Below, one piece after another: positions 12,877-21,484 of a DNA stretch of 22,354 nt. The stretch's first letter is position 1. Every line of letters starts with the position of its first letter. The translations under genes and the position numbers were made by a program. The notes under the pieces are model-generated. The model searched no databases. It had not been told where the DNA came from and saw only the letters and a list, made by a program, of their open reading frames with translations. The DNA is taken from the IMG/VR virus record IMGVR_UViG_3300042456_000349, positions 1 through 22,354 of that record. One strand, given 5' to 3'. The stretch comes from a virus.

Positions 12877-14930
12877 TATTCGCCCTTTATAGTCCTAGCT
12901 AATTGGTTGCCTAAGGCTTCAGCGCCAAAGCGAACACTTGCAGCAGACCCAAGAACAAGAGCGCCCCACTTTAGGGCCTCATTTCGCGCTTTTTCGACGC
13001 CCATAGCCTTCTCAGTTGCGGCAATGTCACTCAGGAATTTTGCATATTCATCTTGGGTTATTTTGCCGTTCACCAAAAGCTTCTTGGCAACCGAACCAGC
13101 CTTAGTCAACACTTCTTGAGGCTCGGCAACCTTTAGACCTTCAAAGTCAGCAACCGCCTCAAGCCCAATCTTTTGAGCCTTGTCCGCTTCCTTGATTGCC
13201 GCCGCCTCGCCCTTAGCTGCCGTCTCGGCAGCCTTGGTCCTAGCCTTGCCAAAGCCCGTGAATGCCTCGGCCCGCGTTCCGGCAAGCTTGGCATCATTCA
13301 GCCTCTGAAGATGCTGCTGCACGGCAACCTTCAATTCAGGATCGGCAGCTAGCGCGTCTTCAAACTTGGTATTCTGGCCCAACTTGGCAATAACCGCGTC
13401 ATAGTCGAGCGGCGCACCGTCGGGGCCAACCATCGCGGCCTGAACTTCATCACGCAGGAATTGCTTTTGGGCTTGAGGCCCGGCCAATGCGCCGACTTGT
13501 TCAACAGCCTCACGGCCACCTGCCATGACCTTGCCAGGCACGTTAGCGGCAAAGGTATTGGGCACGGACGTTTCGCCCTGGACGCCCGACAGCGCCTTGC
13601 CTAGCCGCGTGTTGTCGTAGGGCTCAAGAGCCTGAAGCCCGGCCTTCCAGTTGGCCTGAACTTCACCGCGAGCCGCGCCAACGTAATCGTCTAGGACTTG
13701 GCTAACCCGACCATACATGTCACGGGCAAGATGGTTTGGGACGCCCTCGAAACCAGTGGGGACGCCGTTGAACGATTCCCCAAGGCGACGACGCAAATTG
13801 TCCAGCGCCTCAAAAGTGGTCTTAAACGTGCGGACGTATTTGTCGCCAACCTTGGACACCGATCCTGGGTCAATCTCGCTGGCAGCGCGAGCCTCAGCCT
13901 CGCTGATAAGAACACGACGATCCTTAATCGCCGTCTGCACGGCATTGAGGATTCTGCCTTCTTCTGGTGTAGGCAGCGCGGTCGCCGTGGCCGAAGTGCC
14001 GGGATTAGGCGTAATGCGTTGTGTGACTTCGCCAAGCAGCGTTTTGGCAGACGGAAGGTCCGAAATGAACTTGCCTGCCGCCTCATTGTCGGCAACCACC
14101 AGATCAGCGGCTTCCCGCAAAACCTTGTCCTGAGAAACCTGGTTCTCATAGATTTTGCTACGGGCAGCAACCGTAGCGTCCCGAACGGGAGCCCCGCGCT
14201 CGCTCAGGGTTTTAACTTCTCCGACGCGAGGAGCCGGTAGCGCCGCCTTGGCTTGAGCCTTGGTAGCCTTGCGCTCAAAGCCAGACGCGGCCAAGGTATC
14301 GGCTTCGCTTTGCGCTCTTAGGGCGGCGGCGCGTTCTTGGGCCGTAGCGCGGGCCGCAGCAGCCTCGCCGGTCTCACGCTCAAGCATGGCGGCGGTGCGA
14401 GCGCGAGCGGCTTTTACACCGGGGCCAGACTTAGCAAACAGTGCGTCAGCAAGCGCCTTGGCCTTTGGGGCGACATATGGAGCCGCAGCCTTAGCGCCAA
14501 TGCCCAGGACTTCGCCCACAAGCCTACCAGCGGGCGCGGCGATTGCATTAGACGCCACATCGCCAAGGACTTGCTTGCCCTTGCTAATCGCAGTTTCCCC
14601 CTGACGGCCACGGCCACGCAGGGTTTGAACAACGTCAAACGCTTGGCTTCCAATGCCGCCGCCAAGGCCAGCCGCGCCCGCCTCAAGGGCAATGGCCGCA
14701 GGCGTAAGAGCGCCGCCACTAAGCACGGTTCCGCCAACAGCAGCGGGCGCGGCGGCAACCATGCCAAGCCCCGCCCCTGCGGCAGTCATTAGTGTGCGAC
14801 CGTTTTTGTCGAACCAACCTTGTTCTTGAACGCCCGCAGCCTCAAGCAATTCGGCCTGAGTAGCGCCAGGGGGGCCTTGGACCTTGTAGCGTTTACCGCC
14901 GTATTCAAAGGTGTATTGTTTATCGGCCAT
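12876..14930 (-). CDS. Large internal virion / DNA-ejection protein candidate (684 aa)
   Basis: The N-terminus has a small domain (QYTFEYGGKRYKVQGPPGAT, then QAELLEAAG). An alanine/glycine-rich hydrophobic stretch at about residues 48-100 follows, which could insert in a membrane. The central part is long, charged and helical with coiled-coil character. A second short hydrophobic segment (WGALVLGSAASVRFGAEAL) stands near the end. This organisation and the place between smaller virion proteins and tail fibres match the large internal ejection proteins of short-tailed phages, which form a channel during DNA entry. No lytic transglycosylase motif is seen. It shares TAATG with both neighbours. 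Confidence 0.68.
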   Translation of the reverse strand: MADKQYTFEYGGKRYKVQGPPGATQAELLEAAGVQEQGWFDKNGRTLMTAAGAGLGMVAAAPAAVGGTVLSGGALTPAAIALEAGAAGLGGGIGSQAFDVVQTLRGRGRQGETAISKGKQVLGDVASNAIAAPAGRLVGEVLGIGAKAAAPYVAPKAKALADALFAKSGPGVKAARARTAAMLERETGEAAAARATAQERAAALRAQSEADTLAASGFERKATKAQAKAALPAPRVGEVKTLSERGAPVRDATVAARSKIYENQVSQDKVLREAADLVVADNEAAGKFISDLPSAKTLLGEVTQRITPNPGTSATATALPTPEEGRILNAVQTAIKDRRVLISEAEARAASEIDPGSVSKVGDKYVRTFKTTFEALDNLRRRLGESFNGVPTGFEGVPNHLARDMYGRVSQVLDDYVGAARGEVQANWKAGLQALEPYDNTRLGKALSGVQGETSVPNTFAANVPGKVMAGGREAVEQVGALAGPQAQKQFLRDEVQAAMVGPDGAPLDYDAVIAKLGQNTKFEDALAADPELKVAVQQHLQRLNDAKLAGTRAEAFTGFGKARTKAAETAAKGEAAAIKEADKAQKIGLEAVADFEGLKVAEPQEVLTKAGSVAKKLLVNGKITQDEYAKFLSDIAATEKAMGVEKARNEALKWGALVLGSAASVRFGAEALGNQLARTIKGE

Positions 14931-15655
14931 TACTGCACATCTTCAACAGAAATGACTTTGAACCTAGGATTGCCTTGAGGCTTTGACTCCGAAATGCCCG
15001 GCCTTGGAATGTTTTTCTCAGACCAATCCGCCCACCAGCCTATGAAAGACTGTCCACTAGCATTTTTTGCAGACGGAGAGCCAAGCCGATTAGCCCAAGC
15101 ATTCAATGCGCCCTCATAAGCCTTGGACCTAACTCCGGTCCACTCCATGAGTTTCACAATGCGCTGGTTTTCCTCTCGCGTCTTTCCGGGGTCAACCTGT
15201 TGCTCCCGAAGAAACTTAACGTCCTTGTCGGAAATTGCGCCCTTCAGTTTATCAAGGTCGCCAAAGACGCCCTTTCCGCCAAGTCGCTTGACGGTGCTGA
15301 GATTAGTAAGGTCTTGAAGGCCGGATTTTGGAATTGAGCCCAAAGCGCCAAAATAAGCCCCAGGACCAGTATAGGTTTGATTGAGCAATGGGCTAATTTC
15401 TTTGGCCCGATCAATTGTGTCAGAGCCCTGCAAAGCGCCAGCTTGAGCCTGAGACGTTAGTTCGCTATCACGAACCGCAAGGTCTTTACCGGCTTGGGTA
15501 TTATAAACTCTGCCGCCAATCTGTTGTTGAATAAGGTCCCCACTGGCAACAGGGCGCGGGCCGGGCGTAGCCGGGGCTGTAGGCGCGGCGGTGCCAGCTA
15601 CGCGAGCGCGGAGCGCCCTGAGTTCCTCCAACGACATTTTGCTAAGGTCGGTCAT
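14930..15655 (-). CDS. Virion-associated protein, probably internal (241 aa)
   Basis: The N-terminus has a short helix (MTDLSKMSLEELRALRARVA) and a proline/alanine linker, then a helical domain. Recognisable stretches are LLNQTYTGPGAYFGALGSIP, LKGAISDKDVKFLREQQVDP and FIGWWADWSEKNIPRP. The FIGWW segment near the C-terminus also appears in unknown podovirus virion proteins. No enzymatic motif or membrane helix is present. It lies between two other internal-type proteins, three bases after the upstream stop and with TAATG to the downstream gene, so a structural or ejection role is likely. The DNA looks more AT-rich than the flanking genes. Confidence 0.65.
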   Translation of the reverse strand: MTDLSKMSLEELRALRARVAGTAAPTAPATPGPRPVASGDLIQQQIGGRVYNTQAGKDLAVRDSELTSQAQAGALQGSDTIDRAKEISPLLNQTYTGPGAYFGALGSIPKSGLQDLTNLSTVKRLGGKGVFGDLDKLKGAISDKDVKFLREQQVDPGKTREENQRIVKLMEWTGVRSKAYEGALNAWANRLGSPSAKNASGQSFIGWWADWSEKNIPRPGISESKPQGNPRFKVISVEDVQ

Positions 15656-15657
15656 GA

Positions 15658-16653
15658 TTAGCCTCCCGCAGCCAAGATTGCAGCGTCAATCTCTTTAAGC
15701 GTAGGAACTCTTACGGGGGCCGGTCCACCGCCACCCGATCCACCGCCCCCACGCGGAGCAATGTAAGACATCTTGCGCTGGCGGTCGGTATACATTTGCC
15801 AAATCTGCTTTTCGCCCTCAGACAGCGGTTCGCCATTGGCAACCTTTTGGGCCACAAGGCCAATGACGCCTTCGGGCGACTGGATTGGCACAGGTGGCTT
15901 AATGGCATTCCTGAACGCCGGATTGTCGCTTAGGCCCATTTCAGCAGCCATCATCTGCTGCTTTTGCTCATCCGTCGCATCAAGGCCCATAATCGCCTGA
16001 ACCTTTCGGTCACGATCCTCTTGCGCCTGCATGGAAGCTTCCATGTCCGCATACATCTTCGGCGCAATGCTTTCCAGATACGGGTTCCCGCTCATGGTTG
16101 CATCCATAAGCATCTGCTGCTGTTCTTCGGGCGAGCGAGCGCGGCTCTGGAGTTCAGCCGGGACTTGCCGCATGTCGGACATCTGAGGCGCGACTTCAGG
16201 GCCTTGCGGCATAGGCATAGGCTGTGCCGGGGCCATAGGCGGCGGCGCTTGTGGGGCCGACATCTGTTGCGCTTGTTGAGGCATGAACGATTGTCCCGCC
16301 TGCTTCAGCCGGTCGATAATCCCGGTCTGTTCAGGCTGGAAGTTCGGCGGCGCGATGAAACGATCCTGGGGCGTCTCTTGCTTCAGGCCCTTTACGAAGT
16401 CCATAGCCTCAGTGCGAGCCTTGGCGCGGCCCGCAGCAATGGCTTCATCGGCCTTTGCCTCCTTGCGATTCGCAGCATAGCCAGACAACGCCCTAGCCAG
16501 CACTTCCGCGAAAGGAATAGGGGCCTGAATGCCGTTGTATGACTGGACCTGAATGGGCGAGGTCGATTGTTCACGCAAGGCCGCTGCTAGGCGCTTCTGG
16601 CGTTCAGCGGCCTCTTGTGTGGCCCTGTAATCGGTAAGGCTGACTTGCGGCAT
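15658..16653 (-). CDS. Virion-associated protein rich in Gln, Met and Pro (331 aa)
   Basis: Residues 1-100 are helical and charged (TDYRATQEAAERQKRLAAAL). A proline/methionine/glutamine-rich linker at about 125-155 (APQAPPPMAPAQPMPMPQGP) and another helical domain with EEQQQMLMDATMSGNPYLES follow. Near the C-terminus a GGGGSGGGG linker precedes a final helix (VPTLKEIDAAILAAGG). Flexible linkers between helical domains suit a protein that is unfolded for passage through the tail. The gene shares TAATG with the repeat-rich protein upstream. I infer an internal or ejection protein from order and composition; no family is certain. Confidence 0.65.
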   Translation of the reverse strand: MPQVSLTDYRATQEAAERQKRLAAALREQSTSPIQVQSYNGIQAPIPFAEVLARALSGYAANRKEAKADEAIAAGRAKARTEAMDFVKGLKQETPQDRFIAPPNFQPEQTGIIDRLKQAGQSFMPQQAQQMSAPQAPPPMAPAQPMPMPQGPEVAPQMSDMRQVPAELQSRARSPEEQQQMLMDATMSGNPYLESIAPKMYADMEASMQAQEDRDRKVQAIMGLDATDEQKQQMMAAEMGLSDNPAFRNAIKPPVPIQSPEGVIGLVAQKVANGEPLSEGEKQIWQMYTDRQRKMSYIAPRGGGGSGGGGPAPVRVPTLKEIDAAILAAGG

Positions 16654-18617
16654 TACAGAGCCCCGTAGTTGACCATATAGAAGCCGTCGTCGCGCATAGT
16701 GACGGCTTCAGGTTTCACGTGCAACACTTCTTGCGCCATCACGCCGCGTTCGCGATGACCGTCAATGTCATACTCATAGACACCAACGCCGTTGGCATGT
16801 GTGCCCACGCGCTCAATGTTGGACTTCAGGCGCATATCGCTGGTGAAGCTAAACATGCCCATGCCAGCCCCGGCAACGCTACCAAGCGCCGCCATATTGG
16901 CATTACGAGCCGCCATCTGTTGACCGTAAACGTCCATGCCATACTTGGCCTGATCGCCCGCCGCCTGATAGACCGGAGCCGCATTGACGTTCGCACCCGT
17001 GTAGCCCTGGAATTGCGGGTTCTGGATTTGCGATGCACCCATGAGCGCCGTGATCTCGTTAAGAGGCTGTGACCGGAGTTGCAGAGCGCGAGCAAGGGCC
17101 TGATCGGAAGCCATATTGCCGAATTGAGCGCCCTGCATGTTCTGGTTGTATTGTTGCGCCGCCGCTGAGTTATACAGCCCGGCAATATTTGCAGCTTGCC
17201 CATAGTTCTGCTGCATCGCAGCATTGTTCATGCCTTGGGCGCTCATGGCGTTAGCAAGGTTTGCGTTTACAGCATCGTTCTGCATTTGCTGTGCCGTTGC
17301 GCCCTGTCCAAAGTTTTGACCAATCGCAGCGTTCTGCATTTGCTGTGCAGTTGCGCCTTGGCCAAAGTTTTGGCCGATGGCCTGATTTGTAAGTTGCTGA
17401 GAAGTGACACCGCGACCGAAGTTTTGATTGATGGCGTCGTTTTGCGAGTTCTGCGCCATAAGCGCATTGCGCATATTCTGGTCAATTGCTTGATTGCGAA
17501 GTTTTTGCGCCTCAAGACCTTGGTTGAAGTTCTGAAACACAGCCGCATTCTTGAGTTGCTGTGACGACAGCCCTTGACCGAAGTTCTGGCCGATGGCCTG
17601 ATTGCTGACTTGAAGCGCCGCAAGTCCTTGGCCGAAGTCCTGGCCGAGCCCTTGGTTATAGAGCCCCGCCGCTGTAGCCGCCTGTCCAAAGCCCTGCTGG
17701 TTAGCCGACATGTCAAGACCAATGCCCTGCATGGCGGCTTGGGTGAACATGTCGTTTTCTTGCTGGCCCTGCTGCTCCATAGCCCGGTTGTAGGCTTCGG
17801 TGCCGGGGCGGAAGCCCTGATTGACCAGTTGGGTCCGCAGGCCCTCGCGCTGGCGCTGCATCTGAGGCGCGAGCCGTTGCAGGATAGCCTGCTGACCTGT
17901 CATCCCCGCATTGACCGGCATATTGGCGACGCCGGACAGGTTCAGGTTGCGTTGCGCCGAACCATACTTCGCGTCCCGCATACCGGAAGCCAAGCCAAAC
18001 TCATTGGCGTTGATGGCGTTTGCAAGGCCAAAATCGCCCGCGCCAAGGCTACGGGCCTGTTCAAAGTCGCCGTAGTTGATGCCCCTGGATTGACCGTAAT
18101 CGTTCGGATTGACGCTACCCGCCTGTCCGTAGGCATTAGGATTGACCGCCCCGGCCTGTCCGTAATCGCCCGCATTGACGCCACGGTTTTGTCCGAATTG
18201 GTTTGCATCAACGCCTTGCGCCATGCCGTATTGGCCCATCGTCGGGCCATAATTCAGGGCAGGGCCTTGATTGAACGAGGTCTGAATTCCGGGGCCTTGG
18301 TAGTCGAAAGGCGTTCCGAGAATCTTTTGCGCGTTGGCAACGCCCTGGCTTCCGAGGTCGGCAAACTCGCGCTGCACCCGCTGCTGTGCATTCAACGCGG
18401 CTTGCGCGTCAGGCGTGAGCGTCTGCGTAATCGTGGGCTTCGGCATATTGGGATCGCTCATATCCCAACTGACGGTTTGGTTCCCATACGGGCTGATGAT
18501 GTTAGGATTGCTGATGCCAGCCGTCTGCAAGCCCGCGTTAAGGTTGGCTTGCCCCTGTGCTGTAGCCGCCGCCGCGTAATCAGGCGCGGGGGGCGGTGCT
18601 GGCGTTTTCTTTCCCAT
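16653..18617 (-). CDS. Repeat-rich virion protein with C-terminal S74 chaperone (654 aa)
   Basis: Three parts are visible. Residues 134-221 hold eight 11-residue repeats of the type GVNAGDYGQA. Residues 304-501 hold eleven 18-residue repeats of the type QAIGQNFGQGATAQQMQN. Residues about 593-654 match the S74 intramolecular chaperone: TSDMRLKSNIE, then YEYDIDG, RGVMAQEVL and MVNYGAL. In S74 proteins the chaperone helps the preceding part to trimerise and then cuts itself off; Ser593 and Lys598 have the S-D-x-R-x-K spacing of the cleavage dyad. The N-terminus is proline/alanine-rich. It is probably a trimeric tail or internal shaft protein. The start is ATG 18617, with a 38-base overlap with the GNAT-like gene. 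Confidence 0.8.
   Translation of the reverse strand: MGKKTPAPPPAPDYAAAATAQGQANLNAGLQTAGISNPNIISPYGNQTVSWDMSDPNMPKPTITQTLTPDAQAALNAQQRVQREFADLGSQGVANAQKILGTPFDYQGPGIQTSFNQGPALNYGPTMGQYGMAQGVDANQFGQNRGVNAGDYGQAGAVNPNAYGQAGSVNPNDYGQSRGINYGDFEQARSLGAGDFGLANAINANEFGLASGMRDAKYGSAQRNLNLSGVANMPVNAGMTGQQAILQRLAPQMQRQREGLRTQLVNQGFRPGTEAYNRAMEQQGQQENDMFTQAAMQGIGLDMSANQQGFGQAATAAGLYNQGLGQDFGQGLAALQVSNQAIGQNFGQGLSSQQLKNAAVFQNFNQGLEAQKLRNQAIDQNMRNALMAQNSQNDAINQNFGRGVTSQQLTNQAIGQNFGQGATAQQMQNAAIGQNFGQGATAQQMQNDAVNANLANAMSAQGMNNAAMQQNYGQAANIAGLYNSAAAQQYNQNMQGAQFGNMASDQALARALQLRSQPLNEITALMGASQIQNPQFQGYTGANVNAAPVYQAAGDQAKYGMDVYGQQMAARNANMAALGSVAGAGMGMFSFTSDMRLKSNIERVGTHANGVGVYEYDIDGHRERGVMAQEVLHVKPEAVTMRDDGFYMVNYGAL
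17115..17708 (-). repeat. Eleven tandem 18-residue (54-bp) coding repeats
   Basis: Each unit is 18 codons with a consensus near Q-A-I-G-Q-N-F-G-Q-G-x-x-x-Q-Q-x-x-N. The units run without gaps from residue 304 to 501. Those at 412-429 and 430-447 are nearly identical in protein (17 of 18 residues) and differ at several bases; others have diverged further, so most copies are old. Confidence 0.85.
17955..18218 (-). repeat. Eight tandem 11-residue (33-bp) coding repeats
   Basis: Units of 11 codons run from residue 134 to 221 with a pattern G-V-N-x-x-x-Y/F-G-Q-A-x. Gly, Asn and a Tyr or Phe at fixed spacing are conserved. The units are diverged at the DNA level and keep the frame throughout. Confidence 0.8.
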
Positions 18618-19023
18618 ATCTGTCCCCTAGGAACCTACAATCTGACTTCTTCATCGTGAGCAATAGAATGTCGCCATTCGGTTGCGCGTCTTTGATTCGG
18701 CATTCTTCGGCAAACCCCATGCGAGTTACCATCCGAATGCTTTTGTCATTGTCCGACCAAACCGGCACAATGATCTTGTCTACATTACACACATTGAACG
18801 CATAATCGTAGATGGCAAACAGATAGAGGCGGTTTAATCGTCCGTCGATTGCAATGTGGCAAACCAAAGATTTGCCGTTCCAATCCGTGTAAACAACGCC
18901 CGCTACAATCCTGCCATCCCTGACCAGTCCAATCGCATTTGACCTTGACGGGTTGTAGCCCGAGCCCAAATGTTCACTTACCCAATACCCGATTTCGGGT
19001 CCGCTCGCTATATGCCAGCCCAT
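18580..19023 (-). CDS. GNAT-fold-like protein, T7 gp13-like position (147 aa)
   Basis: The C-terminal half resembles a GNAT acetyltransferase: VCNVDKIIVPVWSDNDKSIR, then MVTRMGFAEECRIKD, the pattern around the last helix and strand of the fold. The central part (IDGRLNRLYLFAIYDYAF) is where acetyl-CoA would bind, but the usual Q/RxxGxG/A loop is not evident. In T7-like phages the gene at this position, between nozzle and internal core genes, is gp13, a virion protein family (DUF2833). This may therefore be a structural or assembly relative rather than an enzyme. I chose ATG 19023, which overlaps the nozzle gene end; ATG 19056 would add 11 residues. It ends 38 bases inside the next gene. Confidence 0.65.
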   Translation of the reverse strand: MGWHIASGPEIGYWVSEHLGSGYNPSRSNAIGLVRDGRIVAGVVYTDWNGKSLVCHIAIDGRLNRLYLFAIYDYAFNVCNVDKIIVPVWSDNDKSIRMVTRMGFAEECRIKDAQPNGDILLLTMKKSDCRFLGDRYGKENASTAPRA

Positions 19024-20579
19024 CCGGTTTGATACACCACATCTGTTGAAGCCCATTCAATCTGGACGCCCTGGCTTGACGACTTGAATTGCAGTCCACC
19101 GCAATAGCCAATGCCGGTGACGCCCTGCCATTGGTTCGTCATCACCAAGCCAGCGCCCCAATAGCCAACGTCCCACAACGACACGTCCCATGTAGCGGCA
19201 TTCGCTACAGAGAACGACAGCGGGGCCGGATTGGCCGTAACGTCAAAGTCAGTGTTCATGCCCACGAAGATCGAAGGCGACCCGTTGGTGAACAAACTGT
19301 AACGTGCCCGCGTGAAATACTTTTTGACGCCCCGGCTACCGAAATAGTTGAACGCCTGGATAACGCTTGTCTCAATGTCAGCTCCGTTGTCGGCATAGGT
19401 CTCATCCCACGCCAAGCCAACAATCCCGTTGCCGCCAAAGTATGCGTCGTCCTCGTAAATCTCCCAGCAGTTCGCAGCCCAGCCCTGAAACTGGCACCAT
19501 GACTTTGTGATGGTGTTCATCACATATTGCTCTTGAGAGCCAAGTGAGACAGGCACGTTGATCCAAACGGCATTGTGCTTGGCGGTGTATGTGATCTGCC
19601 AGCCGATAGACGTATGGTCCCCGCCATAAGCGGTCGTAGCCGCCGTAATCGCGCCCTGTATCTTGTCTGACAGCGCCACACGCGGATCAAGGCGACTGCT
19701 TTGCAGGGACGACGCCATTGGGACCAAGCCGTCATAGGTGAGGACCAGCAAGTCACCGCCCCACTTCAGCATACAGCGTTGACCGATGGGCGAACCCAGC
19801 TTCCACACGCCGATCAGAGCAAACGTGTTAGCGTTGGATGGGTCTGTGCCGCTCCACAAGATAACCTCGCCCTCGCTCGTAATGAACGCAAGGTTGTCAT
19901 CCACGCCGTAGCCCGCGTCGATAGTCCAGGTGTCGAGGTCCACCAGATGCCCGCCGTGTCGGGCAATCGCGGTCATTTCCAGCTTCTGCGCCGTGCCATA
20001 GATGGAGTCCGTCGGCAGATACCAAGCGTTCAGCGTGTTCTTTTCGATGAACCACAGCCGGTTCTTGAACAGCACCACGTTGATAAGATCGCTTGTCGTC
20101 ACTCCGAAAATCTGAGTTCCACCGCTGCCCGTCGAAATGCTTGTCCAAGTCGTCCCGTCATACAGGCCGGGCTCGTTAGCGCCGTTGACCGCGACAAGGT
20201 AACTACCCGCGCTCGTCGTGATGTTAACGTGTTCCCATACGCCGCCCGACAGCCCCGTCACCAGCGGAGCGCCGACAGGGCCGCTTGACGTTACATCGTA
20301 AAGCTTGCCGGTGTCCGTCACCGCAAACAGTTCCGTAACCGGCCCCGCCGCATAAGTCATGAGCGACTGCACCTGACCATCAAGGCCGGTCGCGTGTTCG
20401 GTGTATCCGCCACGCAAAACCGCGCTGGAGACGGTCGGGAACATGTTGACCATCGTCACCGCGTCCATCGCATCCATATTTGCCAGCGAGTCACGGGCGT
20501 TCCAGCCCCCGACAGGTGCGGGCAGGGATTCGACTTGCGCCGAAGCCCTCTGAACCAATGTGCGAGGCGAGAAGCCCAT
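19008..20579 (-). CDS. Tail nozzle / tail tubular protein B-like
   Basis: The 523-residue protein begins with SLPAPVGGWNARDSLANMDA and has MVNMFPTVSSAVLRGGY at about 43-59. These are hallmarks of the podovirus nozzle family (T7 gp12 and the P22 gp10-like group). The rest alternates short beta strands with conserved Trp and Gly (LFKNRLWFIEKNTLNAWYLP, then DLLVLTYDGLVPMAS), consistent with a beta-propeller ring. Six copies would extend the tail below the adaptor. It overlaps the adaptor stop by one base (TAATG) and lies upstream of the gp13-like and internal proteins, the usual order. The function is assigned by family and order. Confidence 0.85.
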   Translation of the reverse strand: MGFSPRTLVQRASAQVESLPAPVGGWNARDSLANMDAMDAVTMVNMFPTVSSAVLRGGYTEHATGLDGQVQSLMTYAAGPVTELFAVTDTGKLYDVTSSGPVGAPLVTGLSGGVWEHVNITTSAGSYLVAVNGANEPGLYDGTTWTSISTGSGGTQIFGVTTSDLINVVLFKNRLWFIEKNTLNAWYLPTDSIYGTAQKLEMTAIARHGGHLVDLDTWTIDAGYGVDDNLAFITSEGEVILWSGTDPSNANTFALIGVWKLGSPIGQRCMLKWGGDLLVLTYDGLVPMASSLQSSRLDPRVALSDKIQGAITAATTAYGGDHTSIGWQITYTAKHNAVWINVPVSLGSQEQYVMNTITKSWCQFQGWAANCWEIYEDDAYFGGNGIVGLAWDETYADNGADIETSVIQAFNYFGSRGVKKYFTRARYSLFTNGSPSIFVGMNTDFDVTANPAPLSFSVANAATWDVSLWDVGYWGAGLVMTNQWQGVTGIGYCGGLQFKSSSQGVQIEWASTDVVYQTGWAGI

Positions 20580-21484
20580 TACCGCCCGTATCCACTGTCA
20601 GGAATGTTGTCGTAGCCGATCAGGATGTTTCCAGGGCGCGGCGCAAAGGAGAGGTTCGCGGACGAAGTGTCCTGTGCAATCGCCGTATCCAGTTCGGTGT
20701 AATAGTCCCGATACAGGGCCGTGGTGTCGAAGCCCTTGGCTTGAAAATACTTCAGCTTCGTGTTCAGCACCATAACCCGGTCGGGATAGATGCAAGTATC
20801 CGTGTCGAGCGTAAAACTGGTCTTCGGAACGCCAGCGGCGCTGCGAGCCCAACTATTGCTGCGATACTCAAAGCTAAGGTTTTCAGCCGTCGAAAGCCCC
20901 GGCCAAATCTGGAAATAGTCGCCATACAGACGCCACCGAATGCGCGGGCCTGTGCTGATATAGCCACTCAGCAGCCATTCCCACTGTTGGGCGTTCTCCG
21001 GGCCGAGCATTTCCCAATGCTTGCTCTTGTCCCACTGTGTGCGAGGAACAATGGCGTCGTAGTCAGCCGGGAAGTCGTATTTGACCTTTTGGAAATAGAT
21101 GGTGCCGCCGGTCGCCGCGTCTTGCGGGAAAGCCGACAGCGTGACCTGTGTGAGCGAATCTACGCTTTCGATGAACGTGCCGTTTGGCAGGCCCAAGCCC
21201 ACGGCCATATAGGTCGTGTCGAGCCCAGCGGTGGACGGAATGCCCGTAACCGTCCTTGCCGCCGTTGTGTAGGTGCCCGTAGTGGTCGTGAATTCCGTGA
21301 AGAAGGAATGCGCGGCGGTAAGCCTTCGCCAGTCAGCCTTTCGGAGCAGTTCGTATCCCGATGCGTTCATCAACGCGAGAAGCTGAACTACGTCCTGATT
21401 AGCGTTACCGGCAACCGACGCAGGCGTCGAAATGCCTAGTTCATTTGTGACCTGAGTCACCAACTGGAGCATTGTCGATGGCAT
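20579..21484 (-). CDS. Tail adaptor / tail tubular protein A-like
   Basis: The 301-residue protein starts with a helical segment (MLQLVTQVTNELGI, then DVVQLLALMNASGYELLRKA, DWRRL) typical of adaptor proteins that bind the portal (T7 gp11 type). The middle and end are beta-rich, with WEWLLSGYISTGPRIRWRLY and DYFQIWPGLSTAENLSFEYR. A C-terminal helical part (YFQAKGFDTTALYRDYYTEL) follows. This layout is common to podovirus tail tube A/gatekeeper proteins. AAGGAAG nine bases upstream supports ATG 21484 over the in-frame ATG 21472. It overlaps the preceding gene by 44 bases and is coupled to the nozzle gene. Confidence 0.82.
   Translation of the reverse strand: MPSTMLQLVTQVTNELGISTPASVAGNANQDVVQLLALMNASGYELLRKADWRRLTAAHSFFTEFTTTTGTYTTAARTVTGIPSTAGLDTTYMAVGLGLPNGTFIESVDSLTQVTLSAFPQDAATGGTIYFQKVKYDFPADYDAIVPRTQWDKSKHWEMLGPENAQQWEWLLSGYISTGPRIRWRLYGDYFQIWPGLSTAENLSFEYRSNSWARSAAGVPKTSFTLDTDTCIYPDRVMVLNTKLKYFQAKGFDTTALYRDYYTELDTAIAQDTSSANLSFAPRPGNILIGYDNIPDSGYGR

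Noticed and set aside
17277-17384. Near-identical 54-bp units resembling a CRISPR or DNA repeat
   Set aside because: The units have no spacers and stay in frame as part of a protein repeat.
17574-18659. Long + strand open frame (361 aa) opposite the repeat-rich protein
   Set aside because: It is the mirror of the in-frame repeats and lacks a ribosome binding site or operon context; the minus frame has S74 and repeat structure.
20480-21439. Long + strand open frame (319 aa) opposite the tail adaptor and nozzle genes
   Set aside because: The arginine-rich product resembles no family, and the minus strand encodes two well-supported tail proteins here.
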